A DNA stretch of 64,000 nt from Streptomyces roseoverticillatus (GTDB lineage: Bacteria; Actinomycetota; Actinomycetes; Streptomycetales; Streptomycetaceae), in NCBI RefSeq assembly GCF_000719265.1, contig NZ_JOFL01000001.1:432008-496007 (forward strand), written 5' to 3'. Under the pieces are notes generated by a model. The model was not told the DNA's origin. It ran no database searches and worked only from the letters and a program-made list of their open reading frames with translations. Shown here piece by piece: positions 10,151-17,265 of this stretch. Positions within the stretch are counted from its first letter, which is position 1. Every line of letters starts with the position of its first letter. The position numbers and the translations under genes were made by a program.

Positions 10151-11587
10151 ATGGAGTGGTTCACGGTCCCGGGGTACTGGCTGAGCCGGCTGGTGGTGCA
10201 GCGCGGGCTCGCCGGCCTCTACCTGGTGGCCTTCCTGGCGGCGGCTCTCCAGTTCCGTGCGCTGATCGGCGAGCGCGGCATGCTGCCCGTGCCGCGCTTC
10301 GTGCGCCACGTGCCCTTCGCCCGCGCCCCGGGGGTCTTCCAGCTGCACTACTCGGACCGGTTCTTCGCGGCGTGGGCGTGGACGGGCGCCGCGCTGGCCG
10401 CCGCGGTGGCTGCGGGGGCGGCCGACGCGGTGCCCCTGTGGGCGTCGATGGCGATGTGGGCCGCCCTCTGGGCGATGTACCTGTCGATCGTCAACGTGGG
10501 CCAGACCTGGTACGGCTTCGGCTGGGAGTCACTGCTGCTGGAGGCCGGGTTCCTCGCGGTCTTCCTGGGCAACGCGGACACCGGCCCGCCGGTCCTCGTG
10601 CTGTGGCTGATGCGCTGGCTCGTCTTCCGCGTCGAGTTCGGCGCGGGGCTGATCAAGATGCGCGGCGACCCCTGCTGGCGCGACCTGACCTGCCTGTACT
10701 ACCACCACGAGACCCAGCCGATGCCGGGCCCGCTGAGCTGGTTCTTCCACCGCCTGCCGCGGCCGCTGCACCGGGTCGAGACGGGCGCCAACCACGTCGC
10801 CCAGCTCGTCGTGCCGCTCGCGCTGTTCACCCCGCAGCCCTTCGCGAGCCTGGCCGCCGCGGTGATCATCTGCACCCAGCTCTGGCTCGTGGCCTCCGGC
10901 AACTTCGCCTGGCTCAACTGGGTCACCATCGTCATGGCCTTCGCCGCCGTCGACGGCGACGGCATGGCGGACGCCTTCGGCCTCGCCCGGCACGCCCCCG
11001 TGTCCGCTCCCCCGGGCTGGTACGAGGGCCTCGTCATCGCCGCGACCGCGCTCGTGGCCGTCCTGAGCTGGTGGCCGGTGCGCAACATGCTCTCGCGGCA
11101 GCAGCGCATGAACATGTCCTTCAACGCGCTCCACCTGGTCAACACGTACGGCGCCTTCGGCAGCGTCAACCGCAGGCGCTACGAGGTGGTGGTCGAGGGC
11201 ACCGACGAGGAGCGCGTCGGGCCGGACACCGTGTGGAAGGAGTACGGGTTCAAGGGCAAGCCCGGCGACCCGCACCGGCGCTCCCGCCAGTACGCCCCGT
11301 ACCACCTGCGGCTCGACTGGATGATGTGGTTCGCCGGGATCTCCCCGGCGTACGCGGAACCGTGGTTCGGCCCGTTCGTGGAACGGCTGCTCACGGGCGA
11401 CCCGGACACGCTGCGCCTGCTGCGGCACAACCCCTTCCCCGGCGCACCGCCGACCCACGTCCGGGCGCGGCTCTACCTCTACCGCTTCACCACGTGGGAG
11501 GAGCGGCGCGAGACGGGCGCCTGGTGGCACCGGACGCTGCGGGGGGAGTTCTTGCCGGTGGTGGCACTCCGCTCCGGCGAGCGGTGA
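10151..11587 (+). CDS. Lipase maturation factor (LMF1-like) family membrane protein
   Basis: 478 aa polytopic membrane protein of the lipase-maturation-factor family. Several hydrophobic segments lie between about residues 10 and 310, and the conserved soluble tail includes YGAFGSVNRRRYEVVVEGTDEE, WKEYGFKGKPGDP and YHLRLDWMMWFA. In animals LMF1 helps secreted lipases fold in the ER. The bacterial function is unknown and probably not literally that. The start overlaps the promoter region of the divergent SpoIIE-type gene (70-bp gap). No lipase gene is nearby. Confidence 0.82.
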   Translation: MEWFTVPGYWLSRLVVQRGLAGLYLVAFLAAALQFRALIGERGMLPVPRFVRHVPFARAPGVFQLHYSDRFFAAWAWTGAALAAAVAAGAADAVPLWASMAMWAALWAMYLSIVNVGQTWYGFGWESLLLEAGFLAVFLGNADTGPPVLVLWLMRWLVFRVEFGAGLIKMRGDPCWRDLTCLYYHHETQPMPGPLSWFFHRLPRPLHRVETGANHVAQLVVPLALFTPQPFASLAAAVIICTQLWLVASGNFAWLNWVTIVMAFAAVDGDGMADAFGLARHAPVSAPPGWYEGLVIAATALVAVLSWWPVRNMLSRQQRMNMSFNALHLVNTYGAFGSVNRRRYEVVVEGTDEERVGPDTVWKEYGFKGKPGDPHRRSRQYAPYHLRLDWMMWFAGISPAYAEPWFGPFVERLLTGDPDTLRLLRHNPFPGAPPTHVRARLYLYRFTTWEERRETGAWWHRTLRGEFLPVVALRSGER

Positions 11588-11595
11588 AAGAAGAG

Positions 11596-11619
11596 CCCGC
11601 CGCAACGGCGGGACACCAC
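11596..11619. repeat. Dispersed intergenic palindrome, copy 2
   Basis: CCCGCCGCAACGGCGGG (7-bp arms, CAA loop) plus GACACCAC, 8 bases after the LMF-family stop and before the convergent flavoprotein gene. It is positioned to act as a transcription terminator. Confidence 0.6.
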
Positions 11620-11666
11620 CGCGGCGGGGGTCCGGCGGCAGACGCAGCCGCCGTAATCGGCACGTG

Positions 11667-13136
11667 TCAGGAACGGCCCCGCGGGCCCAGCCCGCACACC
11701 GCCAGTTCGGCGGGCGTGATCGACGGCTCGTTCCGCACGTCGCGGCCCGGGCCGCGCAGAACCCCCAGCACCACGGGCGGGCTGACCAGGGCCGTCATCG
11801 GCGCGGACAACGTCATCACGTCGTAGAGCGAGCGCAGGACGACCGGGTTGACCACGGCCGTGCGCATCAGGCGCTGGACGTATCCCCGCAGCAGCCGGGC
11901 CGCGGCCGGGGGGCGCTCGCCGATCGCGCCGGGGTAGTTGATGTCCTCGCCGGTGGCGAGGTCCCAGGGGCTGCTCGCGGCGCGGCCGACCGCGCGCTGG
12001 ATGCGCCGGGCCAGGCCGGGCGCGGCCACGCCGTGCTCGGCCAGGAGGCCGCGGATCGCGGTCGCGCTGTGGGCGGCCACGGACATGCCCTGGCCGTAGA
12101 CGGGGTTGAAGGTGGCGACGGCGTCCCCCATCACGGCGAAGCCGTCCGGCCAGGCGGGCAGGCGCTCGAAGTAGCGGCGGCGGTTGACGGTGCTGCGGGT
12201 GAGGTGGACGTCGGTCAGCGGCTCCAGGCCGGCGATCAGGTCGGCGATCAGCGGGTGGCGCAGGCTGCGGATGAACGGCTCGAACTCCCCGGGCTCCCGC
12301 GACGGTTCGCCGCCGCGCGTGCCGCAGGCCGTGAGCAGCCAGCGGCCGCCCTCGACGGGCAGCATCGTCGCGCCCTGTCCCGGCATGGCGCCGTGCGGGT
12401 CGGCCTGCACGCTGACGACGGGGAAGCGCTCGCTGCCCGGCGGCGCCCGGAAGATCCGGGTCACGTAGACCATGCCGGTGTCGACGGTCTCCTCATGGGC
12501 GGGGTGCAGCCCGAGCTCGTTCAGGCGGCGCGCGGCCTGCGAGCCGCGCCCGGAGGCGTCGATCACCAGATCCGCCTCCAGCGCCTCGGCGGAGTGGCTG
12601 CCGGCCGTGCGAACCTTCACGCCGGTGACCCGCTGGGCGTCGCCGAGCAGCGCGAGCGCGTCGGTCTCCTGGCGGAGCACGACCCCGGGCAGGGCCAGGA
12701 CCTTCTCGCGGACGACCAGGTCCAGCAGGTCGCGGGTGCAGGCCATCAGGAACTGCGTGCTGGGCCAGCGCGGATACCAGCCCTGCGGGCCGAACGCGAC
12801 CAGCCCGGTCCCCAGCGGGACCCGGCGGGCGCCCGCGCTCACCCACCCCTCGACCGTGCCCGGCAGCAGGGACTCCACGGCCCGGGCGCCGCCCGACATC
12901 ATCAGGTGCGCGTGGCGCGCCTGCGGCAGGCCCTTGCGCGGCTCCAGCCCGTCCGGCAGCCGGTCCCGCTCCACGATCACGACCTCGCCGACGTGGCGGG
13001 CCGCCGCGGCCGCGGCCAGCAGGCCGGCCATGCCCGCACCGAGGACCACGACGCGGCCCACTCTGCGGGAGGCGCCGGAGGAGCCGGAGGAGGAGGCCTC
13101 GTCGGGGACGGGAACGGCGGAGGAAGGGGCTCTCAT
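11667..13136 (-). CDS. FAD-dependent oxidoreductase/monooxygenase
   Basis: 489 aa flavoprotein of the PHBH/geranylgeranyl-reductase fold. The dinucleotide-binding motif VVVLGAGMAGLLAAAAAA is near residue 28, a mid-protein DASGRGSQAARRL stretch is present, and the second FAD motif reads GFAVMGDAVATFNPVYGQGM. An FAD-linked oxidation, reduction or epoxidation of a hydrophobic substrate is likely; the substrate cannot be told. The ATG at 13136 has GGAGGG 8 bases upstream, and a more upstream ATG would lack this spacing. It stands alone and faces the end-joining genes divergently across about 120 bp. Confidence 0.78.
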   Translation of the reverse strand: MRAPSSAVPVPDEASSSGSSGASRRVGRVVVLGAGMAGLLAAAAAARHVGEVVIVERDRLPDGLEPRKGLPQARHAHLMMSGGARAVESLLPGTVEGWVSAGARRVPLGTGLVAFGPQGWYPRWPSTQFLMACTRDLLDLVVREKVLALPGVVLRQETDALALLGDAQRVTGVKVRTAGSHSAEALEADLVIDASGRGSQAARRLNELGLHPAHEETVDTGMVYVTRIFRAPPGSERFPVVSVQADPHGAMPGQGATMLPVEGGRWLLTACGTRGGEPSREPGEFEPFIRSLRHPLIADLIAGLEPLTDVHLTRSTVNRRRYFERLPAWPDGFAVMGDAVATFNPVYGQGMSVAAHSATAIRGLLAEHGVAAPGLARRIQRAVGRAASSPWDLATGEDINYPGAIGERPPAAARLLRGYVQRLMRTAVVNPVVLRSLYDVMTLSAPMTALVSPPVVLGVLRGPGRDVRNEPSITPAELAVCGLGPRGRS

Positions 13137-13259
13137 GCCACGGACCCTCCCCACCCCGCCCCGCGCCTACTCACGGGTTCACCCGCGGGTGCGCCCGCGG
13201 CATGCGCGTCTCCCGCCGAGCGCGCACCGTAGGACGAGAGGCGAGGAGGCGGTGGTGCG

Positions 13260-14276
13260 ATGGACCCGGTGGAGGCGCTGGACCGGATCGCTTTCCTGCT
13301 GGAGCGCGCGGACGCGCCCACGTACCGCGTGAAGGCGTTCCGCACGGCCTCCGAAGTGATCGCCGGGCTGCCGGAGGACGAACTGCGGCGGCGCGCGGCC
13401 GCCGGCACGCTGACCGCCGAGAAGGGCATCGGCCCCAAGACCGCGGCCGTCGTGGCCGAGGCGCTGGCCGGGCGCGTGCCCGGGTACCTGGCCAAGCTGG
13501 CGGAGGAGGCGCGGGAGCCGCTGGCCGAGGGCGGCGAGGCGCTGCGCGCGGCCCTGCGCGGCGACTGCCACATGCACTCGGACTGGTCCGACGGCGGCAG
13601 CCCGATCGAGGCCATGGCCCGCGCGGCGCAGGGCCTCGGCCACGAGTGGGCGGTGCTCACCGACCACTCCCCCAGGCTGACGATCGCCCGCGGTCTGACG
13701 GCCGAGCGGCTGCGCGCCCAGCTCGGCGTCGTCGCCGAGGTGAACGACGCGCTCGGCGACGGCTTCCGGCTACTGCGCGGCATCGAGTGCGACATCCTCG
13801 ACGACGGTTCCCTCGACCAGGAGCCGGGGCTGCTCGGCGAGCTCGACGTGGTCGTCGCGTCGGTCCACTCGAAGCTGCGCATGGACGCGGACGCCATGAC
13901 CCGCCGGCTGGTCGGGGCCGTCGCCAACCCCCTCGTGGACGTGCTCGGACACTGCACCGGGCGGCTCTCGGCCGGGCGGGGAAGGCCGGAGTCGGTGTTC
14001 GACGCGGCGATGGTCTTCGCCGCGTGCGCCCGCTTCGGCACCGCCGTGGAGATCAACTGCCGGCCGGAGCGGCTGGACCCGCCGCGCCGGCTGATCCGCC
14101 AGGCCCTCGACGCGGGCGTGCTGTTCTCCATCGACAGCGACGCGCACGCCCCGGGCCAGCTCGACTGGCAGATCCACGGCTGCGCCCGCGCCGAGGAGTG
14201 CGGCGTGCCCGCCGAGCGGATCATCACGACGTGGACGGCTTCCGAGCTGCTGGAATGGGCGCGGGACAAGAGGTAG
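13260..14276 (+). CDS. HhH-PHP protein (PolX-like without the polymerase domain)
   Basis: 338 aa. Residues 1-85 resemble the N-terminal helix-hairpin-helix domain of family X DNA polymerases (YRVKAFRTASEVIAGLP, and GIGPKTAAVVAEALAG as the DNA-binding hairpin). Residues about 98-338 are a PHP metal-dependent phosphoesterase with the complete motif set: DCHMHSDWSDG, LTDHSPR, GIECDI, VASVHS, LGHCTG and DSDAH. The nucleotidyltransferase domain that makes PolX a polymerase is absent. PHP domains in PolX trim 3' ends, so a DNA end-cleaning nuclease or phosphatase is likely. It is followed after 10 bp by a DNA ligase and then by LigD-polymerase and Ku genes, which fits end joining. The RBS GGAGGCGG precedes the ATG. 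Confidence 0.85.
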   Translation: MDPVEALDRIAFLLERADAPTYRVKAFRTASEVIAGLPEDELRRRAAAGTLTAEKGIGPKTAAVVAEALAGRVPGYLAKLAEEAREPLAEGGEALRAALRGDCHMHSDWSDGGSPIEAMARAAQGLGHEWAVLTDHSPRLTIARGLTAERLRAQLGVVAEVNDALGDGFRLLRGIECDILDDGSLDQEPGLLGELDVVVASVHSKLRMDADAMTRRLVGAVANPLVDVLGHCTGRLSAGRGRPESVFDAAMVFAACARFGTAVEINCRPERLDPPRRLIRQALDAGVLFSIDSDAHAPGQLDWQIHGCARAEECGVPAERIITTWTASELLEWARDKR

Positions 14277-14286
14277 GCGGCGGACG

Positions 14287-15261
14287 ATGACCCCGACAGC
14301 CGGGCGCGCCCCGGCCGCGCCGCCCGCGATCCGGCCGATGCTGGCGACCCCCGGGCCGCTGCCGGCCGCCGACGAGGACGCGGCCTGGGCGTTCGAGGTC
14401 AAGTGGGACGGCATCCGCCTGGTCGTGGGCGTCGGGGGCGACGGCACCGTACGGCCGGTCACCCGGGCCGGCAACGACGCCGGCGTCACCTACCCCGAAC
14501 TGCGGGCCCTGGGCGGGCACCTGGGCGGCCGGCCCGCGGTCCTCGACGGCGAGGTCGTCGTCCTCGACGGCGCCGGCCGGCCGGACTTCGGTCTGCTGCA
14601 GCGCCGCATGGGCGTCACCGACGCGCGCCGTGCGGCCCGCCTCGCGGCGGAGTACCCCGCCCGCCTCATGCTCTTCGACGTCATGCACCTCGGCGACCGG
14701 TCCCTGCTGGACCTGCCCTACGCCGAGCGGCGGGCCGTCCTGGAGGGCCTGGACCTCGCGGGCCCCGCCTGGTCGGTGCCCGCGTACGTGGCCGGCCACG
14801 CGCAGCAGGCCTGGGACGCCACGCTCGAAGCCGGGTTCGAGGGCGTCGTGGCGAAGCGGCTCACGTCCCTCTACACCCCCGGCATCCGGTCCTCCGAATG
14901 GCGCAAGACCAAGCACGTCGTCACGATCGACGTGGTCATCGGGGGCTGGGCGGAGGGCCGCGGCGCGCTGTCGGGGCTGCCGGGCGCCGTGCTCGCGGGC
15001 GTGGAGGAGCCGGGCGGGCTGCGGTACGCGGGGTCCGTGGGGTCGGGGCTGTCGGAGCGCGAACGCCGGGACCTCGCCCGCTGCCTGTCGGTGATCCCGC
15101 GCGCGGACCCGCCGTTCTCGGGGCCCGTGGACGTGCCGGGGGCGCACTGGGTGGAGCCCCGGCTCGTCGCCGAGGTCGTCTTCTCCGGCTGGACGTCCGC
15201 GGGCCGCCTCCGCCACCCCGTCTGGCACCGGCTGCGGCCCGACCTGACGCGGCTCGGCTGA
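14287..15261 (+). CDS. ATP-dependent DNA ligase (LigD ligase-domain type)
   Basis: 324 aa, about the size of a stand-alone adenylation plus OB-fold ligase. Motif I is EVKWDGIR (adenylated lysine about residue 39). The Glu-containing motif LDGEVVVLD, MLFDVMHL, motif IV EGVVAKR and motif V WRKTKHV all appear in order. It probably seals double-strand breaks with the Ku and polymerase encoded next door. In many bacteria this domain is fused with the polymerase in LigD; here the activities are split into separate genes. It starts 10 bp after the HhH-PHP gene, so the two are likely co-transcribed. The stop is 10 bp from the convergent polymerase stop. Confidence 0.92.
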   Translation: MTPTAGRAPAAPPAIRPMLATPGPLPAADEDAAWAFEVKWDGIRLVVGVGGDGTVRPVTRAGNDAGVTYPELRALGGHLGGRPAVLDGEVVVLDGAGRPDFGLLQRRMGVTDARRAARLAAEYPARLMLFDVMHLGDRSLLDLPYAERRAVLEGLDLAGPAWSVPAYVAGHAQQAWDATLEAGFEGVVAKRLTSLYTPGIRSSEWRKTKHVVTIDVVIGGWAEGRGALSGLPGAVLAGVEEPGGLRYAGSVGSGLSERERRDLARCLSVIPRADPPFSGPVDVPGAHWVEPRLVAEVVFSGWTSAGRLRHPVWHRLRPDLTRLG

Positions 15262-15271
15262 GGCGGGGGCG

Positions 15272-16177
15272 TCAGGGGAGGCGCGCGCGGGTGGCGTCGC
15301 CGGTGAGCGGGGCCAGCAGGTCCCCGTAGGCCTCCGCCCGGTCCAGCACCTCCTCGGGGGTGAAGGCGAGGTCGGCCGGGTCCCGGCACGCGGCGACCTC
15401 GTCCCAGGTGACCGGGGCGGCGACGCCGGGGGCGCCCTCCCGCAGCCGCACGGTGTACGGGGCCGCCGTGGTCTTGGCGCTCGCGTTCTGCGACCAGTCG
15501 ATGAGCACCTTTCCCCGGCGCTCGACGCGCGCCATCGACACGACGACCAGCCCCGGGTGCTCGCCCATCATGCGGGCCGCCAGCTCCTTGGCGTAGCCGC
15601 CCGCCGCCCGCCCGGCCGCCGCGTGCACCGGTGCGTACAGGTGCAGGCCCTTGGAGCCGGAGACGACGGCGTGGGCGGTGAGGCCGTCGTCGTCGAGGAG
15701 CTGGCGCAGCCGCTGGGCGATCCGGCAGCAGACGACCAGGTCGGCGCCGGGGCCGGGGTCCAGGTCCAGGACGAGGCGGTCGTGGCCGTCGGGGCCCGCG
15801 GTCGCGGTCCACTGCGGGACGTGCACCTCGTACGCGCCGAGGTTGGCCAGCGCGACCAGGGCGGCCGTGGTGTCGATCACGACCTGCCCGGTGACGCCCT
15901 CGCGGTGCTCCACGGGCACCACCCGCACCCATCCCGGTACTCCACCCGGCGGGTTCTTGGCGATCCAGCTCTGCCCGCCGGGGCCCTCGGGGGCGCGGAC
16001 GAACGAGGCGGGCCGGTCGGCCGTGTGCGCCACCATCACCGGGGCGATCCGCGCGTAGTACTGCAGCACCTGCGCCTTGGTGTGGCCGGAGGCGGGGAAC
16101 AGCACCCGGTCGAGGTGGGTCAGGGCCAGCCGGTGGCCCTCGATCTCCACCGCCTGCCGCTCGGAGGAGACAGACAT
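15272..16177 (-). CDS. LigD-type NHEJ polymerase/primase domain protein
   Basis: 301 aa, a stand-alone archaeo-eukaryotic-primase-type polymerase of the end-joining system. It fills gaps at broken ends and adds ribonucleotides by preference in characterised homologues. Signatures are LDRVLFPASGHTKAQVLQYY near the N-terminus, the metal-binding DLDPGPGADL (about residue 135), SGSKGLHLYAPV, and the third acidic/basic site VERRGKVLIDWSQN. It is divergent from ku with only 32 bp between start codons, so the two are likely co-regulated. The ATG at 16177 has a poor RBS but fits the family N-terminus. Confidence 0.93.
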   Translation of the reverse strand: MSVSSERQAVEIEGHRLALTHLDRVLFPASGHTKAQVLQYYARIAPVMVAHTADRPASFVRAPEGPGGQSWIAKNPPGGVPGWVRVVPVEHREGVTGQVVIDTTAALVALANLGAYEVHVPQWTATAGPDGHDRLVLDLDPGPGADLVVCCRIAQRLRQLLDDDGLTAHAVVSGSKGLHLYAPVHAAAGRAAGGYAKELAARMMGEHPGLVVVSMARVERRGKVLIDWSQNASAKTTAAPYTVRLREGAPGVAAPVTWDEVAACRDPADLAFTPEEVLDRAEAYGDLLAPLTGDATRARLP

Positions 16178-16209
16178 AAGGTAGGAATTCCCCGCGGAGG
16201 GATAAAACT

Positions 16210-17220
16210 ATGCGGACCATGTGGAAGGGTGCGATTGGTTTCGGACTGGTGTCCGTACCGGTGCGGCTCTACGCCGCCGTCCAGGAACACGGCCTCAGGC
16301 TGCACCAGGTCCACGACAAGGACGGCGGGCGGATCCACCTCAAGCGCGTCTGCGAGGCCTGCGGCGAGCAGGTCGACTACGAGCACATCGCCAAGGGCTA
16401 CCAGGACGACGAGGGGCACACCGCCGTCGTCACCCAGGACGAGCTGGCCGGCCTGCCGCTGCCCAGCAAGAAGCTCATCGACGTGCTCGCCTTCGTCGAC
16501 TCCGGCAGGATCGATCCCCTGCAACTGTCCAGCGGCTACTACCTGGCGCCCGAGAGCGCGGCGGCCAACAAGCCCTACGTCCTGCTCCGCGAGACCCTCA
16601 AGCAGACCGAGCGCGTCGCCGTCACCAAGATCGCGCTGCGCACCCGGGAGTCCCTGGCCCTGCTGCGCGTCCACGGCGACCTGCTCACGCTGCACACCAT
16701 GTACTGGCCGGACGAGATCCGCGACGCGGGCGACCTGGCCCCGCCCTCCTCGGTCACGGTGCGGCCGCAGGAGCTGAAGATGGCCACGAGCCTGATGGAC
16801 ACCCTCTCCGAGGAGTTCGACCTGGAGGAGCAGGAGGACGAGTACGAGATCGCGCTGGGCGAGCTGATCAACGCCCACCTGTCCGACCGCCCCGTCCCCA
16901 AGAAGGAGACGGCACCCGCACCGGACAACGTCATCGACCTGATGGCCGCCCTCCAGGCCTCCATCGACAGCGCGGCGCGAAAGCCCGGGGAAAAGGCGGA
17001 GCGGCCGGGAAGAACGGCCAAGAAGGCGGCCGCGTCAGGGAAATCGGCCCGCAGCACCGCGAAGAAGTCCGCAGCACCGCAGAAACGCACGACGGGCAAG
17101 AAGACAGCGGCGGCCTCCACCGCCTCCACGGGCCGGAAGGCCACCGCCAAGACCACCACTGCCAAAACCGCCAAGAAGACGGCCGCGGCCAAGAAGGGCG
17201 GCCGCCGCGCCGCCTCGTGA
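16210..17220 (+). CDS. ku: Ku protein, non-homologous end joining
   Basis: 336 aa. The homodimeric bacterial Ku ring core spans about 1-255 (MRTMWKGAIGFGLVSVPV, CEACG, KPYVLLRETL, YEIALGELINAHL). An 80-residue Lys/Ala/Thr-rich tail follows (repeated TAKK, TGKK and TAKTAKK units), resembling histone H1/HU-type tails that bind DNA and recruit the ligase. The tail is low in complexity but in frame to the stop. A strong RBS (GGAGG, 9 bases) precedes the ATG. It heads a divergent pair with the polymerase gene; ligase and HhH-PHP genes are on the far side of that gene. Confidence 0.95.
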   Translation: MRTMWKGAIGFGLVSVPVRLYAAVQEHGLRLHQVHDKDGGRIHLKRVCEACGEQVDYEHIAKGYQDDEGHTAVVTQDELAGLPLPSKKLIDVLAFVDSGRIDPLQLSSGYYLAPESAAANKPYVLLRETLKQTERVAVTKIALRTRESLALLRVHGDLLTLHTMYWPDEIRDAGDLAPPSSVTVRPQELKMATSLMDTLSEEFDLEEQEDEYEIALGELINAHLSDRPVPKKETAPAPDNVIDLMAALQASIDSAARKPGEKAERPGRTAKKAAASGKSARSTAKKSAAPQKRTTGKKTAAASTASTGRKATAKTTTAKTAKKTAAAKKGGRRAAS

Positions 17221-17232
17221 AAGCGGCCCGGC

Positions 17233-17258
17233 GGGTCCGCGCCGACCGGCGCGGACCC
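17233..17258. terminator. Bidirectional terminator hairpin between ku and the AAA regulator
   Basis: Perfect 11-bp arms GGGTCCGCGCC and GGCGCGGACCC with a GACC loop fill the 45-bp space between two convergent stop codons. Confidence 0.75.
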
Positions 17259-17265
17259 ACCGCGC

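Noticed and set aside
8743..11826. A 1027-codon open frame on the plus strand
   Set aside because: Antisense to the SpoIIE-type gene, then in the wrong frame of the LMF gene; composition and lack of motifs identify it as a shadow.
13260..14276. Full family X DNA polymerase
   Set aside because: The nucleotidyltransferase domain is absent; only the HhH and PHP parts are present.
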